Shown here one piece after another: positions 24,435 to 33,205 of a DNA stretch of 48,103 nt. Numbering within the stretch: position 1 is the first letter of the stretch; each line of letters begins with the position of its first letter. The DNA lies in the NCBI GenBank assembly GCA_013043165.1, contig JABDOQ010000005.1, positions 1 to 48,103 of the forward strand, given 5' to 3'. The notes beneath the pieces were generated by a model, which was not told the origin of the DNA, did not search any database, and worked only from the letters and a program-made list of their open reading frames with translations. The stretch is from Woeseiaceae bacterium. GTDB lineage: Bacteria; Pseudomonadota; Gammaproteobacteria; Steroidobacterales; Woeseiaceae. A program made the position numbers and the translations under genes.

Positions 24435-25528
24435 TGAGAATGAGCTTATGTTTCTTGCTGGCAGCAACCTTGATGGTAGCGGGTTGCGGCCAGTCTGATG
24501 ACACGATTGAGGAGCGCTTGCGGCCGGTGCGTTACGTGACCGTCAGTGACGCGAGCGTTTTTCGTGACCGGAGCTTTTCGGGTACCTCCAAGTCGAGCCA
24601 GGAATCGCGGTTGAGTTTCAAAATATCGGGGACCGTCATCAATGTGCCGGTACAGATCGGCCAACGCCTGAATGCCGGTGATCTGATCGCCGAAATCGAC
24701 CCGGCCAGTTACGTATTGCAGGCGCAACAGGCGCAGGCAACGCTTGTCGAAGCGCAGGCGAACGACCGCCGCGCCGCCGCCAATTACGAACGTACCAAGG
24801 GACTTTACGCCAACAGTAATGCGTCGCTGAACGATCTTGAATCGGCGCGCGCGCAGGCAGAGTCGGCGAGTGCGGTGGTTCGTGCGGCGAGCAAGGCTTT
24901 GGAAATCGCGCGACTCAATGTCTCTTATACGAAGCTGGCAGCCGCTGCGGACTGTTCGATTGCGTCGCTCGATATCGAGGTCAATGAGAACGTTGCCTCT
25001 GGTCAACAGGTAGCGGCTGTGAGTTGCGGCGACGCATTCGAAGTCACGGTGGATATTCCGGAAAGCCTGATTGGCGGCATCGATGAATCGACGCCTGTCA
25101 CCCTGCGATTCGGCTCCATTCCCAACAAGGAATTCAGTGGCGAAATCTCCGAAATTTCGGTGGCTTCGGCCGCGGGCTCGGCCGCATTTCCTGTGGTCAT
25201 CAAAATCACGGATCGTGATCCGTCTTTGCGGTCGGGCCTCGCGGCCGATGTGACCTTTCAATTCGATTCCGCAGCGTCTGGTGGCGGCGGTTTCGTGCTC
25301 CCCGTTAACGCGGTCATCAGGGACCCCGACGGGACGTTCGTTTTTGTGGCGGAGTCTGACGGGACGGATGACGAGGCACTGGTACGTCGGCGAGCCGTCA
25401 CATTGGGCGAGTTATCACAGTCGGGTATCGAAATCGCTGAGGGGCTGGAGGCAGGCGACCGTGTCATTACGGCGGGGATATCGGTAATCCGTGACGGCCA
25501 GCGGGTCCTGGTCCCGGCTTCTGAATAA
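24431..25528 (+). CDS. RND efflux periplasmic adaptor lipoprotein (HlyD/MFP family)
   Basis: 365 residues. The lipobox VAGC gives Cys19. The lipoyl-like halves surround an alpha-helical hairpin: ISGTVINVPVQIGQRLNAG (about 59-77), a coiled coil to about 155, then the second half with EVNENVASGQQVA. Beta-barrel and membrane-proximal domains follow (FVLPVNAVIRDPDGTFVFV near 290-308). It bridges the RND pump in the inner membrane and the TolC-type channel. Start and upstream stop overlap (ATGA), and 14 bases separate it from the pump gene, so the three are one operon. Confidence 0.92.
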   Translation: MMRMSLCFLLAATLMVAGCGQSDDTIEERLRPVRYVTVSDASVFRDRSFSGTSKSSQESRLSFKISGTVINVPVQIGQRLNAGDLIAEIDPASYVLQAQQAQATLVEAQANDRRAAANYERTKGLYANSNASLNDLESARAQAESASAVVRAASKALEIARLNVSYTKLAAAADCSIASLDIEVNENVASGQQVAAVSCGDAFEVTVDIPESLIGGIDESTPVTLRFGSIPNKEFSGEISEISVASAAGSAAFPVVIKITDRDPSLRSGLAADVTFQFDSAASGGGGFVLPVNAVIRDPDGTFVFVAESDGTDDEALVRRRAVTLGELSQSGIEIAEGLEAGDRVITAGISVIRDGQRVLVPASE

Positions 25529-25542
25529 GTTCGGCCGTACTT

Positions 25543-28500
25543 GTGAACCTAACCGCCGCAGCAATCGACAGGAATCGCGTCACATTGACGATCGTGGCCC
25601 TGGTCGTGATTGCCGGAGTATTCGCCTTCCAGAGCCTGCCGAAAGCACAGGATCCCGGCTTTATTATCCGTACGGTGCTGATCACAACGCGATTTCCGGG
25701 TGCGAGTCCCGAACGCGTGGAACTGCTTGTCACCGACAAGATCGAGAAGAAGATTCAGGAGATGCCGGAAATTGATTCGATTAACAGCGAGTCGCGAACC
25801 GGAATATCGGTCATCTATGCGAACTTCAAAGAAAGCTACAAGGTCATGCGCCCCATCTTTGATGATCTGCGCCGCAAGGTTGACACAGTAAAAGCAGATT
25901 TGCCGCAGGGCGCGCTTGCGCCAGAGGTCAACGATGAGTTTGGCGATGTATTCGGTAGTGTTTATACATTGTCGGGCGACGGCTTTTCCTATGCAGAGTT
26001 GAAGGCCGTTGCCGATGAACTGCGCGATGAACTCCTGAAAGAACCCGATATCGCCAAGGTTTCGATCCACGGCCAGCAACAGGAAGTCATTTTTGTCGAG
26101 TACAACAACGCGCGCCTGTCTGAGTTGGGATTGTCGCCGCAGCAGTTGTCGGCATCACTCGCGACCGTCAATATATTGTCGTCCGGCGGCGATATCGTGA
26201 GCGGGCGGGAAAGAATCACCCTCGAGCCGAGCGGCAACTTCGAGTCGGTTGCCGACTTGCAACGGACCGTTATTCAACTGCCCGGCGGGGCGCTGGTTTA
26301 CCTCGAAGATATCGTCGATATTTATCGTGGCTACAAAGATCCGCCGCGGAGTGTCAGTCGAGTGAACGGCGAACCGACTCTGGCCATCGCGGTATCGATG
26401 CGCGACGGCGGTGACATACTGAAGCTCGGTGAACGACTCGACGTTCTTATGCCTGAGCTGGTTTCCCGCTACCCATGGGGTATCACGATTGAGAAGGTCT
26501 GGTTTCAGGCAGCTCTTGTCGCGGACGTCGTGCAGGCATTTTCATCGAGCCTGGTCCAGGCGATCGTTATTGTCATCCTCGTAATGATCGCATTTCTCGG
26601 TCTGCGCACAGGCGTCGTCGTTGGTTCGCTGATTCCGACGACTATTATTGCGTCCATGTTTACGATGCAGATCTTCGATATTTCGATCAACCAGATATCG
26701 CTGACGGCGCTGATCATCTCGCTGGGTCTCCTCGTAGATAACGCCATTGTCATTGTCGAGTCGATTCTTGTAAGACGTGCGAAAGGCCAGAATGCAATCA
26801 CCGCCGCCATTGAGACTGGCAGGGAACTAAGCACGCCGCTCCTCATTTCGTCACTAACGACCGCGGCGGCATTCATGCCAATTGCAATGGCCAAGTCCGC
26901 GGTCGGCGAATACACGGCCGACATATTTTATGTCGTAACTATTGCGCTGCTGTCATCGTGGTTGCTGGCGATGACCTTTGTGCCAATGCTGACGACGGTC
27001 GCACTGAAAGTAGAGCCTGCGGGCAACAATGGCGCGGAGCCGTTCGAGGGTCGCTGGTACGCGTTCTATCGCAACCTGCTAAGCCTGTCATTGCGCTGCC
27101 AGTATCGCTTTCTCGCTGTGATCGTGATGCTGTTTGTCATCGCAATCTTCGGTTTGGGGTTGGTTCGCCAGCAGTTCATCGCACCGTCAGAAGACCCGGT
27201 GTTGGCTGCAAAACTCGAGCTACCGTTGGGCACTTCCATCGAGACCACCCAGCAGGTGATTGCCGAAGTCGATGCGTTCATCGAAGCAACCTACTTCGAG
27301 CCGGCAAGCGGCGAGCGTCGCGTTCGAAACTGGCTCACGTTCATTGGCGAAGGGGGCCCGCGTTTCAAGTTGAATTTGAATCCACCGAATCCGAATCCCG
27401 CGAACTCCTTTGTCATCGCCAATACCCTGCGTGGCGAGGATGTCGACGAAGTCATTGCTGGCATCGAAAACTACGTGCACGAGAATCATCCGGATCTGGC
27501 CGCACAGGTTAAGCGCCTGGAGAACGGCCCGCCCGTGGACTATCCGATAATTGTGCGAATATCCGGCAGCGACTTTGACGCCCTGTATAGCATCGCGGAC
27601 CAGGTAACCGGTTTTCTCTACAGTCTTCCGCAGGTATCGAATGCAAAGAACTCCTGGGGTTTGCAGACCAAGAAGCTGCGTGTTGACATCGACCAGGAAT
27701 TGGCGCGCCGATCGGGTGTGACCAGTGAAGATGTTGCCTATTCACTGCAATCGGGGCTAACCGGCATCGATCTGACGCAGTATCGGGAAGGCGATGAACT
27801 CATTCCGGTTACGTTGCGCACGATTGCCGCGGACCGACAGGACTTCAGTAAGCTCGATGGCCTGACAGTCTATTCTCAAAGCAAGGGCAACAACGTGCCG
27901 TTGAAGCAGGTTGCCAATGTCGAGTTGACGTTCGAACCCGGTATCATCGAGCGACGCGATCGGGATCGGACCCTGTCGCTCAACGTGCAGCTGCGCGGCG
28001 TTGCAACGGCCGCCGAAGTTGCTGATGTATTGGTTCCCTGGTTGGAACAATCGGAACAGGGCTGGCCCGCGGGCCATACGTTTGCGATCGGCGGTGAGAC
28101 CGAGGAGTCCGGTGATGCCAACGCATCGATTGCTGCGGAATTGCCAATGGCCGGGATGTTCATCCTGCTATTGCTGGTCTGGCAATTCAATTCGCTGCGC
28201 AAACCCGCGATTATTATCGCAACGATTCCCCTGGGCCTGATCGGTGTGACGTTCGGCCTGCTCGTTGCAAATTCCTCATTTGGCTTTTTCACGATCCTTG
28301 GACTGATTTCGCTGTCCGGCATCATCATAAACAATGCCATAGTGCTGCTCGACCGCATTGCTATCGAGATTCGTGATTTTGGACGGACTCAGGCGGATGC
28401 TGTCATGGTTGCCTGCCAACAAAGAATGCGACCGATCCTGCTAACAACGGCGACCACGGTTCTCGGCATGACGCCGTTGTTGTGGGGTGGCACGGCCATG

Positions 28501-28629
28501 TTCAAGCCGATGGCCATTACCATAATTTTTGGATTGGCGTTCGCTACCGCGCTGACACTGCTGGTCGTACCGGTGCTCTACTCGATGTTTTTTCGGGTAT
28601 CGTTCAGTCCGTCGGAAGCAGCTGGCTAA
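25543..28629 (+). CDS. RND efflux pump, inner membrane permease (AcrB/MexB superfamily)
   Basis: 1028 residues. It shows the RND order: TM1 near residues 12-32, a large periplasmic loop, a helix cluster (about 335-480) including GLLVDNAIVIVESIL with the proton-relay acidic residue, a second periplasmic loop, and a second helix cluster (about 860-1015) with INNAIVLLDRI. Residues such as RFPGASPERVE and QQEVIFVEYNNARL are typical of the porter domain. It exports drugs or other amphiphiles using proton motive force. It starts with GTG at 25543; the ribosome site is weak, suggesting translational coupling. The 3' end overlaps the convergent beta-barrel gene by 26 bases. Confidence 0.93.
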   Translation: MNLTAAAIDRNRVTLTIVALVVIAGVFAFQSLPKAQDPGFIIRTVLITTRFPGASPERVELLVTDKIEKKIQEMPEIDSINSESRTGISVIYANFKESYKVMRPIFDDLRRKVDTVKADLPQGALAPEVNDEFGDVFGSVYTLSGDGFSYAELKAVADELRDELLKEPDIAKVSIHGQQQEVIFVEYNNARLSELGLSPQQLSASLATVNILSSGGDIVSGRERITLEPSGNFESVADLQRTVIQLPGGALVYLEDIVDIYRGYKDPPRSVSRVNGEPTLAIAVSMRDGGDILKLGERLDVLMPELVSRYPWGITIEKVWFQAALVADVVQAFSSSLVQAIVIVILVMIAFLGLRTGVVVGSLIPTTIIASMFTMQIFDISINQISLTALIISLGLLVDNAIVIVESILVRRAKGQNAITAAIETGRELSTPLLISSLTTAAAFMPIAMAKSAVGEYTADIFYVVTIALLSSWLLAMTFVPMLTTVALKVEPAGNNGAEPFEGRWYAFYRNLLSLSLRCQYRFLAVIVMLFVIAIFGLGLVRQQFIAPSEDPVLAAKLELPLGTSIETTQQVIAEVDAFIEATYFEPASGERRVRNWLTFIGEGGPRFKLNLNPPNPNPANSFVIANTLRGEDVDEVIAGIENYVHENHPDLAAQVKRLENGPPVDYPIIVRISGSDFDALYSIADQVTGFLYSLPQVSNAKNSWGLQTKKLRVDIDQELARRSGVTSEDVAYSLQSGLTGIDLTQYREGDELIPVTLRTIAADRQDFSKLDGLTVYSQSKGNNVPLKQVANVELTFEPGIIERRDRDRTLSLNVQLRGVATAAEVADVLVPWLEQSEQGWPAGHTFAIGGETEESGDANASIAAELPMAGMFILLLLVWQFNSLRKPAIIIATIPLGLIGVTFGLLVANSSFGFFTILGLISLSGIIINNAIVLLDRIAIEIRDFGRTQADAVMVACQQRMRPILLTTATTVLGMTPLLWGGTAMFKPMAITIIFGLAFATALTLLVVPVLYSMFFRVSFSPSEAAG

Positions 28630-29149
28630 CGTCGACTTTGAACTGCAGGAAGAAGATACCGCTGACGGTGTCATCCACCATGCGCATGCCAATCGCACGC
28701 TCGACGGCTTTAACTGGCAGGTAGGTAAGGTTGAATCCCATGTAATCGTTGCCGACCGACAAGCTCGGCACTGCACCCGGGAACGGCCGATTGTCATTCA
28801 CATCTCTGCGCGTCATCAGGAACGCATTGATACCGGCATCAATATAAAAGCCATCAAGGCGGTCAGTTGCAAACAGCGTGCGGTGCAGCCCGGCGCCGGC
28901 CATGTAGGACATTTCCTCATTGCTGTCGCGAAAGCCGTTGATCATGATCCGTTTCTTCCAGCGGGACTCGGTCACAAACTGGTATTCAAGGCCGAGGCCG
29001 GCATTATCTTCGTTCCAATCATGGGTCGCATCGACGTGAACTGAGCGGCCGTTCAGAACGGCGCTGAAGTTTCCGGCCAGGGCGGACGATGCTGGTGCAA
29101 CGACAAGTAAAGCGAGGAAGGTGAGTCTTGCGGCAATTAGTCGTTTCAT
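28604..29149 (-). CDS. Small outer-membrane beta-barrel protein of unknown function
   Basis: 181 residues. A signal peptide (MKRLIAARLTFLALLVV, cleaved near SSALA) precedes short amphipathic beta strands with Gly turns: AGLGLEYQFV, KRIMINGFRDSNEE, GAGLHRTLF, GFYIDAGINAFLM, PFPGAVPSLSVGN, GFNLTYLP. This looks like an 8-stranded barrel; distant relation to PagP- or YfaZ-like proteins is possible but not shown. The frame opens with a TTG at 29167; the ATG at 29149 begins the signal peptide and is preferred. A good sigma-70 promoter with a palindrome lies upstream. Its 3' end overlaps the convergent RND gene. Confidence 0.72.
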   Translation of the reverse strand: MKRLIAARLTFLALLVVAPASSALAGNFSAVLNGRSVHVDATHDWNEDNAGLGLEYQFVTESRWKKRIMINGFRDSNEEMSYMAGAGLHRTLFATDRLDGFYIDAGINAFLMTRRDVNDNRPFPGAVPSLSVGNDYMGFNLTYLPVKAVERAIGMRMVDDTVSGIFFLQFKVDVSQLLPTD

Positions 29150-29206
29150 GCCAAGGAAGGTATGCAAGGCATGTGCCGGAAATTAAATACTAATAATTTC
29201 AGTTAC

Positions 29207-29235
29207 TTATAAAAGTAGCCTAAAAAAATTGTAAA
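29207..29235 (-). promoter_or_regulatory. Sigma-70 promoter for the small beta-barrel gene
   Basis: On the minus strand TTTACA (29235-29230), a 17-base spacer and TTATAA (29212-29207) form a good -35/-10 pair. Transcription would start near 29200, giving a leader of about 50 bases to the ATG at 29149. Confidence 0.6.
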
Positions 29236-29240
29236 GAGAG

Positions 29241-29257
29241 TCGACAGCAGCTGTCGA
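29241..29257. promoter_or_regulatory. 17-base palindrome next to -35 (operator or activator site)
   Basis: TCGACAGC-A-GCTGTCGA is a perfect 8+8 inverted repeat with a 1-base centre. It lies directly upstream of the -35 box of the beta-barrel gene and in the divergent gap to the Rieske fusion gene, so it could control either. Confidence 0.5.
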
Positions 29258-29441
29258 ACCGCCGGGTCAGACGGTCGCGAAACGCAGAAAAACTGTGCGC
29301 TGGTTCCGCATTGTTTTGTGACGTGGCGCAGCTCTGAAAAGGATTGCGATCGACGTGCCGAAATTCGCAAAACCACTGGCTACGTGGCAGATGCTAGACT
29401 GCCCCGCGAGTTTGAGCCACTGAGATGAGGCAGCCAGGAAA

Positions 29442-31064
29442 ATGAACAAGATTCCGATAAAGCGTTGGGATGATCTCGAAGACCGCGCGCCGGCCTACGC
29501 GCTGGTCGCCGACGTTGACCTCGTGATCGTTCGCTACGACGAATCGGTCACGGTACTCTACGGTCGCTGCGCGCATCGCGGCGCGCTGATGTCCGATGGC
29601 CATGTCGATGGGGACAACCTGTTATGCGGCGTACACGGCTGGGATTACCGTCTCGACACCGGCGTCAGCGAGTACAACAACAGCGAGACCTTGCCGAAGT
29701 TCAATGCCTGGATCGAGGACGGCGAGGTTTTGGTCGACGAAGACGAGATCGCGGCCTGGGCGAAACAGCATCCGCAACCCTATGATCGCGATGCCTACCA
29801 GGGCCTTTACCAGGACCCCAACGGCATTTCGATCGAGCCGCATGTGAAGCTTATTCGTAAACTCGCGAACGAGGGGCTCACGAAACTGGGCCACCATGGA
29901 CCGTCGGCCGCCATGGGCGTACCGCGCAGCAGCTTGCCACTGTGGGACGACCTGCAATTTGTCGTCGGCCAGTTGCACAAGCTGCCGCTGCTGGACGACG
30001 AAGCCGTCGGCACCGACCTGGTCATTGGCCCGCGGGCCGGCAAACCGCTGCGACTGGACATTCCACTGTTTGTCTCGGACATGAGCTTCGGCGCTCTGTC
30101 CGAGGAGGCCAAAGTCGCGCTCTCTAAAGGTGCAGAGCTGGCAGGCACCGGCATCTGCTCGGGCGAGGGCGGCATGCTGCCCGAAGAACAGGCCGCCAAC
30201 TCGCGGTATTTTTATGAACTGGCTTCCGCACGCTTCGGTTTCTCCTGGGACAAGGTGAAAAAAACCCAGGCGTTTCACTTCAAGGGCGGGCAGGGTGCGA
30301 AAACGGGCACGGGCGGCCACCTGCCTGGCAACAAGGTGCAGGGAAAAATCGCTGAAGTGCGGCAGCTCGGGGCAGGGCAGGCTGCGGTATCGCCAGCGCG
30401 GTTCCCGGAGTGGACCGAGCTCAGTCAGTTTCGTGACTTCGCCGAAGAAGTGCGCGACAAGACGGGCGGAATTCCGGTCGGCTTCAAACTCTCGGCGCAG
30501 CATATCGAAAAAGATATCGACGCCGCGCTGGAGATCGGCGTCGACTACATCATTCTCGACGGTCGTGGCGGTGGCACGGGCGCCGCACCCCTGATTTTCC
30601 GCGACAATATCTCGGTGCCGACGATCCCGGCACTCGCGCGAGCGCGTCGGCACCTCGATGCGTGCGATGCATCCGACGTGACGCTGATTGCGACGGGCGG
30701 ACTGCGACACCCGGCCGACTTTGCCAAGGCAATGGCGCTGGGTGCTGACGGAGTCGCTGTCGCCAATGCGGCCATCCAGGCGATCGGCTGCCTCGGCATG
30801 CGCGCCTGTCATACCAACAACTGCCCCGTCGGTATTGCGACGCAGAAACCACATCTTCGCGAGCGGCTGCCGGTCGATACTGCTGCGGAACGGCTGGCCC
30901 GGTTTTTTGCAGCGTCAGTGGAGCTGATGCAGGTCCTCGCGCGCGCCGCAGGACATCGTCACCTGAGCGAGTTTTCGTTTGACGACCTCACGACATTCAA
31001 GACCGACATGGCGCAACTCACGGGTGTCGCCTACGGCGGCGTTACGCAATTGGACAACACATAG
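29442..31064 (+). CDS. Rieske [2Fe-2S] domain fused to glutamate-synthase-type FMN domain
   Basis: 540 residues. Residues 1-105 form a Rieske domain with both ligand pairs: Cys43/His45 (RCAHRGAL) and Cys62/His65 (CGVHGWDY). Residues about 150-530 match the GltB FMN-binding domain of glutamate synthase, including PLFVSDMSFGALSEEA, GTGICSGEGGML, DYIILDGRGGGTGAAP and GGLRHPADFAKAMALGADG. The 3Fe-4S cysteines appear in CLGMRACHTNNCPVG. The amidotransferase domain is absent, so it cannot be a complete GOGAT; it may be an FMN oxidoreductase receiving electrons through the Rieske centre. It is cytoplasmic, followed 11 bases later by an SDR. The substrate is unknown. Confidence 0.88.
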   Translation: MNKIPIKRWDDLEDRAPAYALVADVDLVIVRYDESVTVLYGRCAHRGALMSDGHVDGDNLLCGVHGWDYRLDTGVSEYNNSETLPKFNAWIEDGEVLVDEDEIAAWAKQHPQPYDRDAYQGLYQDPNGISIEPHVKLIRKLANEGLTKLGHHGPSAAMGVPRSSLPLWDDLQFVVGQLHKLPLLDDEAVGTDLVIGPRAGKPLRLDIPLFVSDMSFGALSEEAKVALSKGAELAGTGICSGEGGMLPEEQAANSRYFYELASARFGFSWDKVKKTQAFHFKGGQGAKTGTGGHLPGNKVQGKIAEVRQLGAGQAAVSPARFPEWTELSQFRDFAEEVRDKTGGIPVGFKLSAQHIEKDIDAALEIGVDYIILDGRGGGTGAAPLIFRDNISVPTIPALARARRHLDACDASDVTLIATGGLRHPADFAKAMALGADGVAVANAAIQAIGCLGMRACHTNNCPVGIATQKPHLRERLPVDTAAERLARFFAASVELMQVLARAAGHRHLSEFSFDDLTTFKTDMAQLTGVAYGGVTQLDNT

Positions 31065-31075
31065 GAATAATCAAC

Positions 31076-31834
31076 TTGGCAGACTTTGACGGAAAAGTGG
31101 CGCTCGTAACGGGCGGCGGATCGGGCATCGGACGGGCGACCGCAATCGCGTTTGCTCGTGAAGGCGCGAGCGTTGTAATCGGTAACCGCAACAGCTCTGC
31201 CGGCGAGGCGGTCGTGAAAGCGATCCAGGATGACGGTGGTAAAGCCAGTTTCCTGCGCACCGACGTGTCTTTGCAGGACGATGTCAAAGCGCTGGTCGAG
31301 CACGCCGTGGCCACCTACGGGCGCCTCGACGTTGCCTTCAATAATGCCGGCATTGGCGGTGCGGCAGGACCGCTCGCCGATCAAAGCGCTGACAACTATG
31401 ACGAGGTGATGGGCACCAACGTCAAGGGCGTATGGCTGTCGATGAAGTACGAAATTCGGGAGATGCTGAAAACGGGCGGGGGCGCCATCGTCAACAACTC
31501 ATCAGTGGGGGGTCTTCTTGGCTTCGCTGGCGTCGGCATCTACAGTGCTTCGAAACACGCGGTAATGGGTCTGACCAAGAGCGCCGCGCTCGAGTACTCG
31601 GCCCACGGCGTTCGCGTCAACGCGGTGAACCCCGCGGTTATTCGTACGCCGATGGCGGAAGGTCTCGCCAAAATGAGAAAAATCAAGCCGGACGATTTCT
31701 CGGCAGTGCATCCGATCGGCCGCATCGGCGAGCCGGAGGAAGTTGCAGACGTCGTGCTTTGGTTATGTTCCGACAAGGCATCATTTGTAACCGGCACGGC
31801 GACCTGCGTGGATGGCGGCTTCACGATCCAGTAA
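31076..31834 (+). CDS. Short-chain dehydrogenase/reductase
   Basis: 252 residues, the classical SDR size. The cofactor motif TGGGSGIG is at residues 12-19, NNAG follows near residue 90, and the catalytic Tyr156/Lys160 pair is in YSASK with its Ser about 13 residues before. C-terminal FVTGTATCVDGGFTIQ is standard. It probably uses NAD(P)H to reduce or oxidise a carbonyl/hydroxyl group of unknown substrate. The TTG start follows the Rieske fusion gene by 11 bases, so the two are one operon and may act in one pathway. Confidence 0.9.
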   Translation: MADFDGKVALVTGGGSGIGRATAIAFAREGASVVIGNRNSSAGEAVVKAIQDDGGKASFLRTDVSLQDDVKALVEHAVATYGRLDVAFNNAGIGGAAGPLADQSADNYDEVMGTNVKGVWLSMKYEIREMLKTGGGAIVNNSSVGGLLGFAGVGIYSASKHAVMGLTKSAALEYSAHGVRVNAVNPAVIRTPMAEGLAKMRKIKPDDFSAVHPIGRIGEPEEVADVVLWLCSDKASFVTGTATCVDGGFTIQ

Positions 31835-31865
31835 TGCGCTTGCATCGTCGCTAGCGATCAGAAAA

Positions 31866-33002
31866 TTATTTCGGTTTCTTCCAGCTGCGTGCAAATTCGA
31901 GCGGCGCGGCAGCCTTTGTGCCCTTGACTTTGTCACCTCTGTCCGGAGTGCCACTCAATGACACCGGCCGTGCGATCGAGAATTTTTCCTGCACCTGGTT
32001 GACTTCAATTTCACCGATTGAAGTGGTGCTGCCACCCAGCGAGATCCCGGTTTCCGGATCGATCAGCTCTTCACCTTTTCTCAGCACCTGCAGGCGATCT
32101 CCTACGGCAACGGCATCGTCGCCGAGGTTGGTGTAGATCTGCGCACCGTCCGCCTTGACGATCGAGCCTTCGGGCGGTTTCGCGCCTACCTCTTTGATCA
32201 GCTCGAATACCGCCTGGTTAACGCCGGCAATGACGGCCTGGCCGACGGGAGTCTTCGAGTACTGGGACATGAATCCGCCAAGCCCGACGTCGCCGATCAG
32301 GCCGGCGCCGCCAAAGGCAAGATTGGTTTCCTTGATGACGGCCTCAATTTGTTTCGTAAAGGTTATTTCGCTGGTCTCGGCATCGATCAGTCGTATGTTC
32401 AAGCCGACGCGCCCTGTGCTGCTGCCGGCTTTGATGCCACCCAGCAATGGCACTTTGCGTGTCAAAATGCCGCCAACGCCTTTGTCCGTGCCTGAGGTTT
32501 TGGATTCGTAGTCGGTGACTACAAGCTGCACCAGGTATTCCGCTCCAAGGACGTTTCCAGTCTTGGCACCTGAAGGTTTCGCGATGCGGCCTGAACTTGC
32601 CAGATCCTGTTCTGCCAGCACGTCGCCGAGCTCGGTTCTTTCCACGAGCCGAAAGCGACCGGTCTGCGACAAGGAATCAATGACAATCGCCTCGATTCCG
32701 TTCACGGGCACCCCGGTTGTCGACGCTGAATAGTCGACGTTGCCCATTATGGTCGAAACGGTGTAGGAACTCGTCGAACTGTTGTTATCGACTTCCAGGA
32801 CGCCGAGCCTGGCCTTGCGGCCCGCATAGTCACCCCATTCGATATTCAGAAGGTATTTCGTATCGACATTGTCAACTCGCTCCGGCAGCGGTGATTTTTC
32901 ATTTTCGCCCACAGAATAAGCCACGTAGTCGGCGGCGGCGGTTTGCATTCCAGCGAGCGCCACAACCAGTGTCAGAAAAACAGAAAACCGTCGGGAAATC
33001 AT
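31866..33002 (-). CDS. CsgG/HfaB family protein lacking the lipidation cysteine
   Basis: 378 residues. A signal peptide ends near MQTAAA (about residue 24) with no Cys, whereas CsgG and HfaB are lipoproteins. The central domain follows the family: ARLGVLEVDNNSS, GIEAIVIDSLSQTGRFRLVER, LGAEYLVQLVVTDYES, VGLNIRLIDAETSEI, then the helical VGQAVIAGVNQAVFELI. A C-terminal extension (about 285-360) resembles a FlgT-C-like barrel (GAQIYTNLGDDAVAVGDRL). CsgG forms the curli export pore; this version may be a periplasmic or surface assembly factor instead. AAGGAG lies 8 bases before the ATG. It is convergent with the SDR and divergent from the hydrolase. Confidence 0.8.
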   Translation of the reverse strand: MISRRFSVFLTLVVALAGMQTAAADYVAYSVGENEKSPLPERVDNVDTKYLLNIEWGDYAGRKARLGVLEVDNNSSTSSYTVSTIMGNVDYSASTTGVPVNGIEAIVIDSLSQTGRFRLVERTELGDVLAEQDLASSGRIAKPSGAKTGNVLGAEYLVQLVVTDYESKTSGTDKGVGGILTRKVPLLGGIKAGSSTGRVGLNIRLIDAETSEITFTKQIEAVIKETNLAFGGAGLIGDVGLGGFMSQYSKTPVGQAVIAGVNQAVFELIKEVGAKPPEGSIVKADGAQIYTNLGDDAVAVGDRLQVLRKGEELIDPETGISLGGSTTSIGEIEVNQVQEKFSIARPVSLSGTPDRGDKVKGTKAAAPLEFARSWKKPK

Positions 33003-33205
33003 TTTCTTGTCTCCTTGCGCGTGAGGCCGTATGACCTTATTTTTGTTCGAATTAAGTCAAGACAGTGGGAAAATAGTACTCCCTATGCGGCCACTTTCCC
33101 AGTGACACTGCTGTACGGTGCCAAAGGGCAACGAGTCCGCAGTTCAAGCAGCATCCCGTTTATACTGCCGTCATCCGGAAATGCGCAGGTATCGGGGAGT
33201 ACAGC

